Origin: Strongylocentrotus droebachiensis
Taxonomy: Eukaryota > Echinodermata > Echinoidea > Camarodonta > Strongylocentrotidae
NCBI GenBank assembly: GCA_035222895.1
Contig: JAVYIG010007936.1
Coordinates: forward strand, 31,177-95,176
DNA length: 64,000 bases
Reading direction: 5' to 3'
Below the pieces are notes generated by a model. The model was given only the letters and a program-made list of their open reading frames with translations, was not told where the DNA came from and ran no database searches. The first letter of the stretch is position 1, and every line of letters begins with the position of its first letter. Made by a program: the position numbers and the translations under genes. Shown in pieces: positions 1 through 14,200 of this stretch.

Positions 1-595
1 CCATTTTTTACTTGGAGAGAAATGGAATTGATATTGTCAACTTGTTGATATCCTCCTAACCATACCAACCTTCAATGAAACATGCAACAATATTTTTTAA
101 AGGAAAAAAAGAGATGCATTTTAATTTGTATGCATCAGACTTCAACAAAGTTCAAATGACATGGAAGACATACAAGTCAGGCAGTTCAATAAAACACATC
201 CGAACACATCAAAGCACTTACTCTTAATGATTGCAAACATGCAACTGATGTGTAGGCTGTTGCCATGCCAACCATTACACAGTTATTCTGTCAAGGTCAC
301 AAATATCTTGATGTCACAGCACATTGCATATTTTATTGAATTTGGCTTTAAATAATTTAATGCAAACACTGACAGAATATTGGACTACACTGTATGTATT
401 TTACCTTCCAATAATACATTTGTAGGCCGATATTTGAAAACCCAGAAAGGAATGTCCACTGTTTTCTGTACATGTACAATATGTACTGTACAGATCTATA
501 TATACCCGGTAGATGTACATGTACACGTACATGTAGATGCAGGCCTGTGTACTGCAGGTAAAGTCTTAATTCTACATGTGAATATCAAGCTTTAA

Positions 596-1629
596 AGGAT
601 TCGTTTAACAATGTTAAATCTGAGATACATGACCCTACCTGTTATCAGTGTCTGTGATATGGTGTAATATTGAAGCCCTAAAAAAATTGCGCTTCAAAAT
701 GATCAAGAAGTGCCTCAAAAAAGTAAAAATCTTTGAGTGACCTGTTTTACCATACTCTATTTGCCGGCGTAAAGGCCGCAGTATTTTTGGAAGAGAAAAT
801 ATCAAAAAGTTGGGGTGCGGCATATACATGTACGACGAAAGAGCAAAAAAAAAAACGTAAGTCAAAACCAGCATAAATTTAGCCATATGGGACTACAAAC
901 GGTAAAATAACTATACCACTATGGTACAGGACATTTTCAAACATCTTACCGACAATTTTATCTTGCATTGTTGACATGAAGACGAAAATAACTTCCTAAA
1001 ACAACATTTGCCGATATATATATCTTGATCTAAGTTTGTGCCAATGCATTGCAAAAGTAAAGGAAGGGACCGTTTAACGTACCTGACGCGAAGCATCCAT
1101 CCGAAGTCGCCATTTTGTTTTTCCATTTCATGCCATTTCACATTACACCGTACATTGTGGTAGGGGAATATCGGACACCAAATCTGCCTGCGATCACTTT
1201 TTTTAGCTAAACTTCCGGTAAATTATAAGAAAATTGATGAATTTGGTATCAGTTTGTAAAAAAAAATAGTGTTTTAAGAGAAAATTACGATTATTCTGTT
1301 TTGTCCGTTTTTTTTTTTTTCCTTTTTTTTTCTTTTTTTTCCCTCTTTGAAATGTCAAAGTTGGGGTGCGGCCTATGGGGCGGTGCGGCCTTATCGCCGG
1401 CAAATACGGTACTCGTTTTCCCCAATAGACTGTAGTGTTATGGAAACCGTCGGGCGAACGGTTTTCAAAATTTGTTATTCCAATCATAAATATCTTGATA
1501 ATCAGACAGGCGATCGGCTTGTAAAAGTCATGGGGTTCCTGACTGACCTAAAGGTTTATTATTATCATTGCATCATGAGCTAAATCCAGAATTTTGTTTC
1601 AGAATCTGAGACAAAGTTACCGGATCCCT
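596..1629. mobile_element. TTAA-flanked MITE with a nested inverted-repeat element
   Basis: Outer ends read TTAA-AGGATTCG at 592 and GGATCCCT-TTAA at 1633, with further matching inverted sequence around an ATCTGAGA core. Inside, from about 748 to 1411, are second inverted ends: TACC then ATTTGCCGGCG and GGCCGC at left, and the reverse complement (GCGGCC, CGCCGGCAAAT, GGTA) at right. This suggests one element inserted into another. No transposase frame is seen. TTAA flanks are typical of piggyBac-type targets, but the family is not proven. Confidence 0.5.
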
Positions 1630-2373
1630 TTAATGTGTACATAAACATGTAGGCCTACATGTTATTCTCTTATAATTATTTCAAATGTCTTTTATTACAT
1701 TTACCTCAGTGCATTTTATTTTTGAAACTGCTGTGCAACAATCACATGCACACAAACATTAGGTCAAGACACTCTTGATACCACAAACAAACAAAAAATG
1801 GAATAAATGTCTATTTAATTAGTCATCAAAAATATATCAAACAACATAATTGACCTTTGTAATATGGCTTACCTATTATAACATTTGCTATAAATGTACA
1901 TGGTCATGCAAATGTATGTTTATACATGTATGAAGAGGGCTAGAGGCACACTGAAACATGTACAGAGAGAGTCAGAGACCAGTGAAAAAATACACGGGGG
2001 CTTAGGCGAAATAGCCCCCGACATGCCCAAAAGAGCCCCAGAAAATTTGCATAGAGTTCAATGCAAAACAAATTTTAGATTTTAGAATGTTATTTCCATG
2101 CAGGCAAGCTTGAAAAGTAGCCCCCGAAAAATAAATATTAATTTTTTCCCTGATAGAGACTCGCAATGATTTTATCGGCAGAAACCGATATGTATTAACA
2201 TACCGGTACATGAATAGGGCTCAAATAGCTCACAAAATTTCCTTCCTGAGGAATCTCTTAGACTTACATGTAGGTTTCACTTTTTTGTTCAATGTTGTTG
2301 AGCCTCCACTATCTCTTCACACACACAGAATGCTACACAAACATTGTATTAAACAAGGGAAACGCTCTTGGCG

Positions 2374-3442
2374 GTCTCGCCTGCATAACGCAATTCAATA
2401 TGATAAACCAGAACGTCAATGACGTAGCACTCATCCGCATCTCGCAACAACAAATATCGTAAATTTTATGTGGTACACTTTTGAACTGGTCAAAAAATAA
2501 AAATTTGATGCCCTGGAAGGGACATAATTTCATTTCATTTGCATAAAGTACCATAAATAATCAATGGAGCAAAATCTCAAAATTCTGTGTAGAAGTTTAG
2601 TGTTCCAAATTTAGCTCTACCAGATAAGGCAAACCAAATCAAAATCGGTCAAGAAATGAGGGAGAAGAAGCAACTTTTGTTATTTTTGGAATAAATTTGC
2701 ATAAATTACCATAATTAATTAATGGAGAACAATTTCAAAATTCTGTGTAGAAGTTTAGTGTACCAAAGTTAGCTCTAGTATACCAGATAAGGCAAACCAA
2801 ATCAAAATCGGTCAAGAAATGAGGGAGAAGAAGCAATTTTTGTTATTTTTGGAATACATTTGCATAAATTACCATAATTAACTAATGGAGAACAATTTCA
2901 AAATTTGGTGTACAAGTTTAGTAAACCAAAGTTAGCTCTACCAGATAAAGCAAACCAAATCAAAATCGGTCGAGAAATGAAGGAGAAGAAGCATTTTTTG
3001 TGATTTTGAATAAATTTGCATAAATTACCATAGATAATGATTTTCACGATTCTGTGTACAAATTTTAAATCCCCCTCCTAGCCCTATCATATGAAACAAT
3101 CAGAATCAAAATCGGTTGAAAAATAACGAAGAAGAAGCATTTTGAAAATCTTGATGTTGATGCCACAACAAAGTCTAAGTTTGTTGACCTTAAATGACCT
3201 TTGACCTTAACTTAGTGACCTGAAATTCTACTCACATGATTGGGGAGACTTGATAACCCTATAGTCCAAGTTTCATTGACTAAGAACTTATACTTTAAAA
3301 ATTATATCAAAAATTCAAAAACTTAACCTTAGGTTAAGTTTTTGATGTTGACGCCGCCGCCGCCATCGCCGTCGTCGCCGTCGCCGCCGCCGTCACCGGA
3401 AAAGCGGCGCCTATGTCTCGCTTTTTGCTACGCAGGCGAGAC
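2374..3442. mobile_element. Non-autonomous element with GTCTCGCCTGC inverted ends and internal ~160-bp tandem repeats
   Basis: It starts GTCTCGCCTGC (2374) and ends GCAGGCGAGAC (3442), an exact 11-bp inverted terminal repeat. Inside are four diverged tandem units of about 160 bp, each beginning near GCATAAATTACCATA (about 2541, 2699, 2861, 3010) and carrying AAATCAAAATCGGTC. A GCC/GTC-rich stretch lies at 3350-3400. A DR1-type motif, TGACCTTTGACCT, lies at 3195-3207. No coding capacity is seen. Confidence 0.6.
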
Positions 3443-3879
3443 AAAAAAAGGGCAACACAAGTAATAGATTTATAAAAATTCCCAAAATAAACGACTTTTC
3501 AATCAAAGATCAATGCTCTTTACAATTCCTTTAAAACAATATCTTTCCCATAAATCAGAGGGGAGTTATTCTAGTCTTTGACCTGTAAACAATACTTATC
3601 ACCACAGCAAGATCTCAATTCGAACCAAGATCAAACTTTTGCGCAAACAAACCGCAGCAGAACCTTGCCCATCTGGACTTTACCCTCAAATATTAAATAC
3701 AATGACGGTGACTTCCACCTCTGTCTGTCACATGGTGCAATGCAAAATACCTCAACTGACAATTGGATGCAAATCTATGCCAAGTCCATATCCTCTTTAG
3801 TTTTAATATGAGCTATAAAGTGATGTCAAGGACAATCGAGAGCACTTCGAATGAGTAATAATCTAGACTAGCAGGACCC

Positions 3880-5225
3880 GTGGAAAATCCACGGGATTCT
3901 AGGGGGAGGGCAGGGGAGGGGGGGGGGGGGGGTAAATAGAAAGAGGCCTATAGACCCTATGTGCTATCGAAAATAAAATTTGATTATTTTTATATAAGGT
4001 CTAGGCCTAGAATCTAGACGATTTTTATAACGCTGTTTGACCATGAATGGCGCACCGTAATACCCGTTTTAATGCATTGATTTGATGAAGGAACTGTATC
4101 TATAGACAATGCCAATGGCTATGTTTTTAAACGACCGTCTGATTTTCTTGTGAAAACTTTACTTTGAAAAATGATTATCGAAATTCAGCATACAACTATA
4201 CATGGACAGAATAATCACAATCTAAGCTCAGGTTTCATACCTCTATAGTCACGAAACTATATTGAAATAGGGGCAATAAGAGCAATTTCAAAATGTTGTA
4301 GAGTCTACTCTATATTAGCTCAGCTCAGCTCACCTCACCTCACACACAGTCACAGTTCCGACAGTGCTCGGCAGCAGTGGCGCGATGCACTGCCCGTGCC
4401 TCACGGCAGCTAGCTTGCAAATGAACTGTCAGTTACGATGAATTTCTTGTGAAAACTTTACTTTGAAGAATGATTTTCAAAATTCAGTAAACATGAACAG
4501 GATAATACCAAAGTAACCCTGCTTGCATACCTCTATTCACGTAAACTATATATAAATCACAGCAATCATCATAGAATCAAAGACGAAGCGACTGAGCTGT
4601 GCGTGTGACGGCGCGGTGAGCGTAGAATCATTGCATACATTATACACGTACGTTCGTACACGCAGCAGGTCCGGCTGGCCTACAAAGCATATCCTATAAA
4701 AAGACGCATTACACGGGTAAGCCCAACCCGTGAGAGCGTGCATTTTTTTACATCCCCTCACCCGTGTGAGTCATCTGTTAATGTGTATTTCTCTTACATG
4801 CTACAAAGCGTATCCTATAGCAAGAGGCCTAAACTCGGGGTAAGCCACATCCGTTACTACGTGATGTGCTACACCCATTGACATAAGTGGATTCTCGTCC
4901 GCTGTGTGTCTCTTTGTTGATTGCACAGAGGGCGGATGCACGCCTTCCCGACTCGCTCTCACAGGTTCGTCGCCTCCTTGCAATCCACCACGCCCGCCGT
5001 GCTCTCGTCCGTCCGTCCTCCCCGGCACCCCGAAAACGCGTTTAACGGCATGGACGTCGATCGCGGGGTCGAGGTGGCACGCGGGTTACGGGAGACAGGC
5101 CTCGTATAATTGTGCCGCCGTCCCCGCGCCCCGGCGGAGGCGGGCGCGGTCGGGGAAAGACGTTTTTGAGGAACCGTTTTGTACCCGTTTGGACCCCCCG
5201 CGGCGTTTTTGCGTATTAGTAATAT
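3880..5225. repeat. GC-rich composite repeat with two internal duplications
   Basis: A segment near 4140-4260 (TTCTTGTGAAAACTTTAC through CATACCTCTAT) recurs diverged at 4440-4550. A second pair, ACAAAGCATATCCTAT near 4681 and ACAAAGCGTATCCTAT near 4802, marks a ~120-bp tandem duplication. The last 300 bp are CpG-rich (4960-5215) and contain open frames on both strands without recognisable protein features. The left end shows a small palindrome (CCGTGGAAAATCCACGG near 3880) and a G-run. Confidence 0.4.
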
Positions 5226-7368
5226 AGATAGTGGAGAGTTTAATGAAGTACAATGAGGAAAGAGAACCCTTAAAACGGCACCATTAAAGCAGATTCATTG
5301 CTGGTTACAAAAATTCTTTACAGAGAAGTTATTTAAATATGTTTAATAGCCTACATGTACATGAATAAGCTTGGGTAAATGGAAACTGTGATTTCCTACT
5401 GTAGTCCAGTTTATCATTTATCCGATAATTGATTCCTGGCCCCTTGCATAAAAAATATTAAAAAAAACTTATAATGCAATTTCACTTTCAGCCAATACTG
5501 TATGTACCGTACATGTACAAACTAACATTAAATATTCAGAGTTCAATTTAAACTCAACTGCATGTACATGTACTAGAGGACCATGTTAACATACTTTCAA
5601 GTCAAGAATATCTAAAAAACTATATGGACATCCAAACAGTAAAGAAAAAATTGATCATTATGTGCAAAATAGCCTAGTGCAAATTAGCCTAAATACTTGT
5701 ACATGTACATGTACATGTATATTGTGTTTTAAATTTAATAAATACATGTAGGTAGGCATACCGTGTAGTCCTACAGTGTACATACATGTACATGCATGCG
5801 CACGGCCGGAGTGTCAACTTTAGAGGCATGGTGGGGTACAAATATTCACTAAATGTACCAATCTAGGTACATACATCTATTTACATGTAGCTTATCTACA
5901 TTGTAGCTATCTATCTACATGTATCTACATGTATCTACTATCTATTAATGGACCTACAGTACATGTACAAAAAAAATTACACTGTATATGAACTTGACTA
6001 TTAAATATTGTTTAAACCAAAGAATTCAAGTATTGTCTCTTTGTGGGTCCTAACTAGTCATGTGCATACTGCATAGCCTTGAAAATAAACTGCAAAGTGT
6101 CAGGTTCAATAGACTGCCACGCTTGGGAAAGTTTGCATTATAACTAGGCCATACTTTGTGGCCAACACCCAATATTCAATACCAGGTACACTGTACGTCA
6201 CACATACATGTACGTTGGACCTACAGGTAGTTTGCAGGCACAAACCCTTGTCATAGTACATAAAATAGGGTCTGAGCTAGAAGACTATAAGGAGACCGCG
6301 GTCAATATTTAAAGCCGTGTACTGTACATGTACATGTAGCTGCTCCTGACGACACATCCAGAAACGGCCAGGGTTAAGCGCTTTTCAATACTGTGTGGAA
6401 TTGTATCAAATGAGAGTCTGTGCCTGCAGCCTATTAAATTGGACGTTTGGACTAGACTCATTTCAAGAGTTCCACAATAGTCTATAAACAACAGAATCTA
6501 CAGGAACACATAATATCAAGATTAGGGAAAGCAGAACTGTAGAAATAACTGGTAGGTACAAACATGTAGTCCACTTTCAGGTTCATTCCTACACTTTAAT
6601 TTAAGGCTGTCTTGTACCCACTAAAATCAAAGACAAACAACAACAACACATAAACAAACAGCAAACAAACAGCAAACAAAAATGCAGTTCACAGTAAACA
6701 TTTGCGTATAAATGAACTGCACAAAGTAATATTTTTAGGCCGGTAAAAACATTGCTGTGAAACAAAAATTGCCCGTACATACACTCACTATAAAAGATGT
6801 AGTGATCTACTGGGTATCGTGAATATAAGATGCGCTACAGTACACTTGTCTCATTCACTTTTTCCTCAGCATTTAAATTAAAAGAAATTTAAAAAAAAAG
6901 AGGAGGATGTGGAGGAGCATAGTTCATTAATTTCTTCTTTTATGAGTGTTTTTGGGAAAACGAAACCAACTCATCATTTCCTTATCTTTTTTTCTTACAG
7001 TGTACATGTTTATTTAGTTGTTGATGTGTACCTGAGCTGATTCTTGAAGATTGGCCAATTCCTGACCACTAAGACTCTATCAGAAACATTAACAAACATA
7101 TCTCCTCGTCATCCTCCTCTTTTTCTTTTAATTGGGAAGTGATTAAAACCACTTTCCTGCATTTTGTTTCTATTTGAATATACAATGTACATGTATACTG
7201 TACAAGACTCATGGAGCAACACATTTTGGGCAAATTAAACCCTCCTTGAAGATCTACAAAATCTTCATTGTATGTACATGTAGAGCCACTTTACCGACAT
7301 GAAGCCTACAGTACATGCCCTAATGAGTACTTAAAGGCATTTTTTTTCACAAGTAACATTACAGCACA

Positions 7369-7440
7369 TAATAATAATAATAATAATATTTAATTTTTAT
7401 ATAGCGCTTAATACTAATGTCTCTATAGCGCTTTACAAAT
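7369..7440 (-). mobile_element. LINE 3' tail with (ATT)n end
   Basis: On the minus strand: a TGTAAAGCGCTATAGAG motif, a second AAGCGCTATATAAA, then an (ATT)n tail. Paired AGCGCTATA motifs followed by a trinucleotide tail are typical of CR1/L2-type LINE 3' ends in marine invertebrates. Only the tail survives. Confidence 0.5.
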
Positions 7441-8152
7441 ATACATTACCCCAAAGATAAACATATTTCTCAAATGTGGTGGAGCTTACAATAGGAGACT
7501 AGCAGAAAATCTCCATTTTGCTGGAATGAACTACTAGTTTGTTTATGCATACCAAAGGATATTACATGTACAGTGTAGTTCTTTCAAAGTTGGGAATGTA
7601 AGTTCTATTCTTTCACATTTATATTGACTTTTGTCAGAGGTAAAGAAACTTTGTGTACATTGCATCTGCTGACGTATTACGCCAAGTACAGGTATTGTCA
7701 AGTACTGATCCTCATAAATCTCTTTCATCATTCCTTAATTCTTTATGCTATTCACGTCAGTGTTGAACATATGTGATGGTATTTCATTATTTCATACATG
7801 AGTGAGTATTACCAAGATCATTAAATGTCATACAATCGTACTAGGCCTGTTTTCATCAGCTTGAGATTGCCAAATAGCCCGCTATTTCTGATCCTGGATA
7901 TTAGCCTGATCATGAAAAAGCGGGCTATTTGCTCAGGAAATCATCCCAAGATATCTTGGGCTAGTTTGCAAAATATCCCGCTATTTGTCCGGTGCGTCTT
8001 CACCAGCCCAAAGACTCGCACTATGCGCGAACGCTGAGCAAAACATCTCTCGATTTTAACTTGAACTGTATAGCAAGGAAAAAAAAATTCACATGCTTTT
8101 ATTTGTTTTTTGTTCCCCCCCCCCCCCCCCCATTTTCTAATGAGGATCTTAC

Positions 8153-8261
8153 CTTCCATGAATGACTGTACCGCTTTATCCACATTTCCCTCATGGCATT
8201 GAAGAACCAGTGCAATATCATCTCTACTACGGGTAGGAACAAACTCGCGGACTTTGGCAAT
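8153..8261 (-). CDS. SPATS2: SPATS2-like exon 3 (CUE/UBA-like segment)
   Basis: 109 nt between a CTCACCCAG acceptor and a GTAAGATC donor. It encodes IAKVREFVPTRSRDDIALVL then LQCHEGNVDKAVQSFMEG. The arrangement of a hydrophobic helix, a D/N-x-D-x-A-V-Q motif and a final FMEG is typical of the SPATS2 ubiquitin-binding-like domain. A run of about 17 C lies roughly 20 bp downstream of the donor in the next intron. Confidence 0.9.
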
Positions 8262-11200
8262 CTGGGTGAGGAAGGAGATTTAGTGAAAATTATAGAACAA
8301 TTTTTTAATTCACACCATAAACATTTGATTTTAATGACGTTCGCACTGAGCTTCAACAAACAATCTAAATTGGAATGATATGTTTGAATACATGTACAAA
8401 AAACATACATGTACTGTTATAATCTTAGATGGGGCGATTTAGAGGAAGAAGAAATATAACTGTGATTTGTATCTTTACAAGACAAAAGCATTCATTTATA
8501 TTCCATAAATTAGTTTACACTCTATATTCCAAATTTGTATAGTTCCACTAGAATAATTAATATACTGGTAGTTATTTCCCATGCCGCTGTAATAGTGTAA
8601 ACACTTAAATGTATGTGACCTGGCATTAACATAAGGTAGATATTAATGGAAATATTGTCTGATGACACTCAAAATGACCATTCAAAGTCTCAATAAAGTT
8701 TTGTTTTGCAAGTCAAACATTTGCTCCTGAGACAACTGCTCCAGGCTATATTTCATCAAAGAGATAGGGTTTAATAAGGTTGTGGATTCAATTTGGTTTT
8801 AGGATAGGTTTAAAATTCGGCTTAGATTACCGGTGAGGGTTCAGTGTAGTATTTGGTCCATCACAGAATTTAGGAATTAAGTTACTGTAGGATACTGACA
8901 AGTGACAGAAGAACAATTGTCACTGGAGCAAGTCTTATTACAACCTTTGCAAAGAAGGAGTTTTGACATAGGAATACTGGTATAAAACAACTTTCACATG
9001 TACATGTACAGGTAGGAGCGAAACAGGAAGACTTGTTTCATAGGATATGATCTACTTCCCATCCTACTTCTTGCATATCTAGGCAAAAATGTGAGTGGCT
9101 GGGTCACGAGGTCAAACCATGGTTACAAGTTCATCCCTTCTCTCTCTCTCTCCCTCACTCTCTCCTTCTCTATTTCTCTTTTACTCTCTGTCCCTCTGTC
9201 TGTCTCTCTGTATGTCTCTCTCTCTCTCTCTCTGTTTGTTTTCTCTCTCTGTTTTCTCTCTCTCTCTCTCCCTATGTCTCTGTCTGTCTATCTCTCTCTC
9301 TCTCCTTCTCTCTGTTCCACTCCCCACCCTCCTTCCTCTCTTCTTTTTCTCTCTTTCATTTGTTCCAATATCAGATTTTTCATTCACTTATTGAACATGG
9401 ACGTCAACAAACATCTCACTGAAATATAATTGCACACTTTCATGCATTGCCTGAACAGTAGTACCATATGATTTGGGTGAATCCATAGTAATTGCTGTAC
9501 ATGATTCCCTATGGTGTTTTTTCGGGGATGGGGGGGGGGGGGCTTACTGATGGCTTCGAGGCGTACTCATTTTCGTAAGCTTACGATCTATATTTCACAC
9601 ATATTCAATCATTAAAATTTATTTCTTGTGATTAAAATGTTCTGCTATGCAGCAATTTGACGAAATTAAAAGAGATGTGGTAATTCTTTCTGATACAGAA
9701 TGACTATCAAAAAATCCTATTCCGAATATTGGCAAAAACATACCTGTTCCTTGAACGCTTCTTGTGCATGTCTTGGTTGGTCAGTCATTACTGCTTTTGT
9801 CCTTTCATCAATGAGTAAAATTCCAGAGTCTTTACCGTCACCTGTACACAAGAGACATAGAAATCAAATTGTTAAAATATGTCACAAACCTCCTAGAGAA
9901 ATTAACAACATTAAAACTTTCAAAGGGACGAGGGTCGTAAACATGTACAGTAGGCCTATACACATGTACAATGTCCATGTATATATCTAGTTTTACACTA
10001 CACATCACTCAAAATGTTTTGATGTGCATTTAATACAGAGTTCATCTCAACATCACATTCTTTTGAAAATGTAAATTGCGCAATAGAGATAGAGGAAGGG
10101 GTTGGGATGAGGAAGGGGTTGGGATGGGTAAGCAGTGAGCTCCACAAAAAGTATAAGGAGTTCAGTAAAACCATAACTCCATGGTAAAACTGTATGCCTG
10201 TAGAACTACATGTACATTACCTGCCGTCTCTCTCTATTTCAAAAGTGGATTTGGCTCCAACAGCAAAAGAAAGATGCTCAATAGTCTTGATAAACAACCA
10301 AAATCAACATGTAGGCATATTTCTATGCACAAGCATTTTAAATTTATAAATACCTGGTACTCAAAATTTTAATGCTCTTTAAGCTTAAGTGTATTTTCAC
10401 ATAACTCAACGCACTAAAAGAAGGTCTGATGACATCTAGACCTACTACATGAACAGTACGTGCATCCTCCTCATGCAAACTGGCAATGTCCACAAATACA
10501 AGACAGCACTTGCTAGCTAGCTGCACTGTGAGAACGAAAACTGCTTCAGTCACCTGGTTTTGATAGACTCTACTAAACTCAGGAACTCGATCAAAGCAAC
10601 AGCTGGTTGTTTTGACGTAAATCAGTGCCCGGTCTGTAGAGTGTTCGTTCGTGTTATGAAAAGCAAATATTAGCTGTGGGTAAGCTTACTGTAGGGCATG
10701 ATTGATGCACAAACAAATGCAATGGATGATTATTAAAAAAATCTTCGGCATAAAAATGAATAAGATAATAATCCCATGCCCCATTTAGCTTTTAAATACA
10801 TGTACATTTATTTTGTACAAGTTCATCAATGCAGCACTTACACAAGGCTTTAATTTTTTTGATTTTTGTTAAGTTGTTGTTTCTTAATCAGAAACATGCT
10901 TTCCCCATGGTAATTTTCTCACAGTTGTTTAAAGTAACACCAGTGGCGACTGTGGCATACTTAGGAATAATTGTTCCTGGTGCAAACAATTTAAGTGCGA
11001 TAATTTTTGTTTAATTTCCATACGAGAGATATTTCAATAAGCAACTGTGGAATCATGTACTGTACATTCCACAATAAATGCAAAACCAAGTAATTCAAGC
11101 AAGAAAACACATAACAATAACTACTGGTACATGTATGGGGGTGTTTTAAATAGTTTTAAAGCATATCTTTTATGTATAACAAAACAAAAAGTGATATAAG

Positions 11201-14200
11201 TTTAAAACATTTTTAAATGTGCCAACCCTGTGCTTACATACATGTATGTATGTACAGTGCACATGTATTTACTTTTTGTTATCAATTTCCTGGTAATTTT
11301 CACTAACCAACAGGATATTCATTTCTAGAAGTTTAAAAATAGTTTATGGCATGCACTGTAGTCCTTCATGTTTACTTTATTCAAAATAAAGGATGAGAAT
11401 GTTTTGACTCATTTCCAATTGTGATTTAAATGTTAATATATGAAAGCTTTTTCACACCACAAAAAGTCTGCTTTATCAACTTTCATGTGTTTTCTTCTTT
11501 ATTATTTGGGCATTTTATATTGGGCTATACTGTACATAAAGAAGGAGTTATAAAACTTGTACATACCGGTACATGTACATTGTACATGTACATGTACAAA
11601 GACTTTTAGCTTATTCAACCTTGCACTGCTCATATAACAGCTTTACAGCCAGGTTGCACAACCTGAACTTATGTAATTTCAAATCAATGCTCCTGCAGGT
11701 TAGCCCATCATATATAACCCAAACAAGTGGGGGCAAAATGCCTGGCTCACCTTGGGGGTGCCCTGCCCTTTCAAACAATGCTACACTGCTTCAGCAACTT
11801 TCAATAGGCAAAATGCAAGTAAAGATGATAGATGGACAAGTAAATGTACATTTACCAGTAATTGTGCATAACAGGAATGGCATATATGATGAAGATAAAT
11901 AGCGTTCAGATTAAAACTCATATTGCCGAATGGGCTCCAGCCACTTCTTTCAAAGTTGAGAAGATTTAAAAACGAATACTGAGGGCATCAAGAGATGCAG
12001 CATCATAAACTTTGGCCTGACCTCTTTGACAATCAAGGCATTGTTTCAGGAAGCCGTCAGAAGTCAAGTTCACCAACATCCCAACGAGTGTTGACTTTAA
12101 CACACATTTCAATGGGTTGTCGGCGAACTTGTACAATTACATACAGTATTTATATATATAATATACACTGTACATGTATTATACAGCCTTACCTACTTGA
12201 GAGTCAAGTAGCTGCCAGCTTCTGCAAGGCTCAAAAAACACAATAAGAACATAATCAGCAACCTTTGATTCTGATAACAAAGGGTGATTTTATGGTAATC
12301 AACAAACAATGCACACATAAATCTCAGAACATGCATAAAATTATAATGTGGTACATCTTCCTAATCTTATTTTTAGACCCCGTTTTAAAGGGGTCAAATT
12401 ACCATTAAATAGTTTGACCTGTTTGCTTGGGTTCCATAACAGCTTCAATGCAAGTTTGATAACAAATAAATGCACTGAACCATGAAATGGAAAATTATCT
12501 GTGCTGGACACTGATGATGTAAATATATATTCTTATTTGAATGGCGAGCATTGTACATGTAGATTTAAAATTTACATCACATTACATGAATTAAGCAGTA
12601 AACTCTGAGTTTACGACCCTGCAATCACCCCCCCCCCCCCCCTCCCCCCTTTCAGTTTCATCATGTACAGTTGTACACGTAATACGTGATGGAACTGAAA
12701 GGGGGGGGGGTGATACTGTCACGTATGCTCCATCATCTTTTTTGATTAAAAAATCTATAAACCTCACAATTTGAAGATGCCTATTAAATAACAATACACT
12801 TGTACATTGTACATGTACAAATTATTGGGAGGGGGCAGGTGATCTGTCCACTTAAACGAGACAGAGTGGACATAATTTATTTGAATAACTATAAACTTCA
12901 AACATGCAGTAGTCTGGCATGTACATGTAAATTACCACCATTTTTTGAGAGGACAAATATCTTTAAAATAATAGTCAATGACTGAAGACTACACTAATAA
13001 TACTATAAATACCAAGGGAGTACAAAGTGCCTTCCCAGTTCTTTTGACAGATGCGACAAGCGTAAGGAGGAAGCAAACAGAATACATGACCTGGATGGCC
13101 TTGATAATAAGATCAAAGTCATCTTTCAAAGAGCTATCTAAATACAATAGGACAATTTCAAAACTAAAGAAGGTTCTGGTACATGTACATGTACAGTGTA
13201 CATATTATGCATTGGCAAGTCCAGCATTCAAGAATTACCACAACAACAAAGCATTTTCTTGCTGTTCATCAAAAACAGTGTTTAGTTTACAAATATAGAT
13301 TCCAATCATGAAAGTTTTCAACACTAATAACATTGTATCCTAATAGAAGCTGTGAAAAACTATGTAGTACATGAAGAGAGCATCTACAATGTACACATAC
13401 TTTGCGTACATGACATCAACTTTAATAGCCCTGTTCTTGATCACAGTGCTTGAAGTATTTCTGACAAACAACTGGGAAATACCACATTATAAAGTTCAAT
13501 GTTCAAATCTGCATGGTTTTCCTGGTTGTATTGTTAAACCTGTAAGGTATAACAATGATAAAAATGTGAAGGAATTCAAAAAGAGAGACAAATTTTGTGA
13601 TTTTCCAGAGTGAAATTTACTATTAAAAAAATCCAAAAAAACTTTTTCTAAAAAAGTACTTCTTACCTACTGTACATGTACATTTATAACTTTGCTCAAT
13701 GTTAGCGCAACAACACTTGCCATCAAACTGACTTTGTGGCGATCTAGTTTCTACATCCAAGGAGTGGCCAGGATGGGAGTACATGTAGGTCCCTACACTC
13801 AATTCAGGAGACCTTTTAATCTTCTATTAGTCACTGTCTGTCTAGGTAGCCTACCCGTAAGATTGTTAATTGTGTGTTTATTGACAGAATAGGAAAGGAT
13901 TCTACAGGTAGTAAATAGGGGCATTGGGTGAATAGCTTGACTCCACCTATAAAACCTTCAATTGTAAACAACCATAATATTGAACAAGCCTCTCCAAATT
14001 TAACATGACATCTAAAGAACTAGCAACAGGCAGATTCTAGTAAAATAACAACGCAAAACACAACATACCGGTACACGTAAACAATTTATTAGAACAATAT
14101 TTTTGTGGTGTACACTGTACAAGAACACTGTATGAAAGAACAGAAAAGTGAACAGATACATAAATCATCATCCCACAATTAAAAATTGTATCCATATAAT

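Larger units (their letters stand above)
1..8152 (-). other. SPATS2-like gene: third intron or further 3' sequence
   Basis: No exon continuing the SPATS2 frame was recognised here. The stretch holds a nested inverted-repeat element (596-1629), a tandem-repeat element (2374-3442), a GC-rich composite repeat (about 3880-5225), a LINE 3' tail (7369-7440), an inverted AAATAGCCCGCT pair near 7872 and 7919, and many TACATGTA words (for example near 510, 5700 and 6320). Remaining stretches (1-590, 1640-2370, 3450-3870, 5230-7360 and 7450-8150) show nothing else I can name. Confidence 0.6.

Noticed and set aside
4904-5227. 107-codon ORF in the CpG-rich stretch
   Set aside because: Proline/arginine-rich composition expected from GC-rich DNA, overlapping ORFs on both strands, lies in a repeat.
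9091-9429. ORFs of about 100 codons over TC repeats (also at 18826-19207, 36914-37322, 49232-49675, 60183-60912)
   Set aside because: Serine/leucine or arginine/glutamate low-complexity translations of dinucleotide repeats, open in several frames at once.
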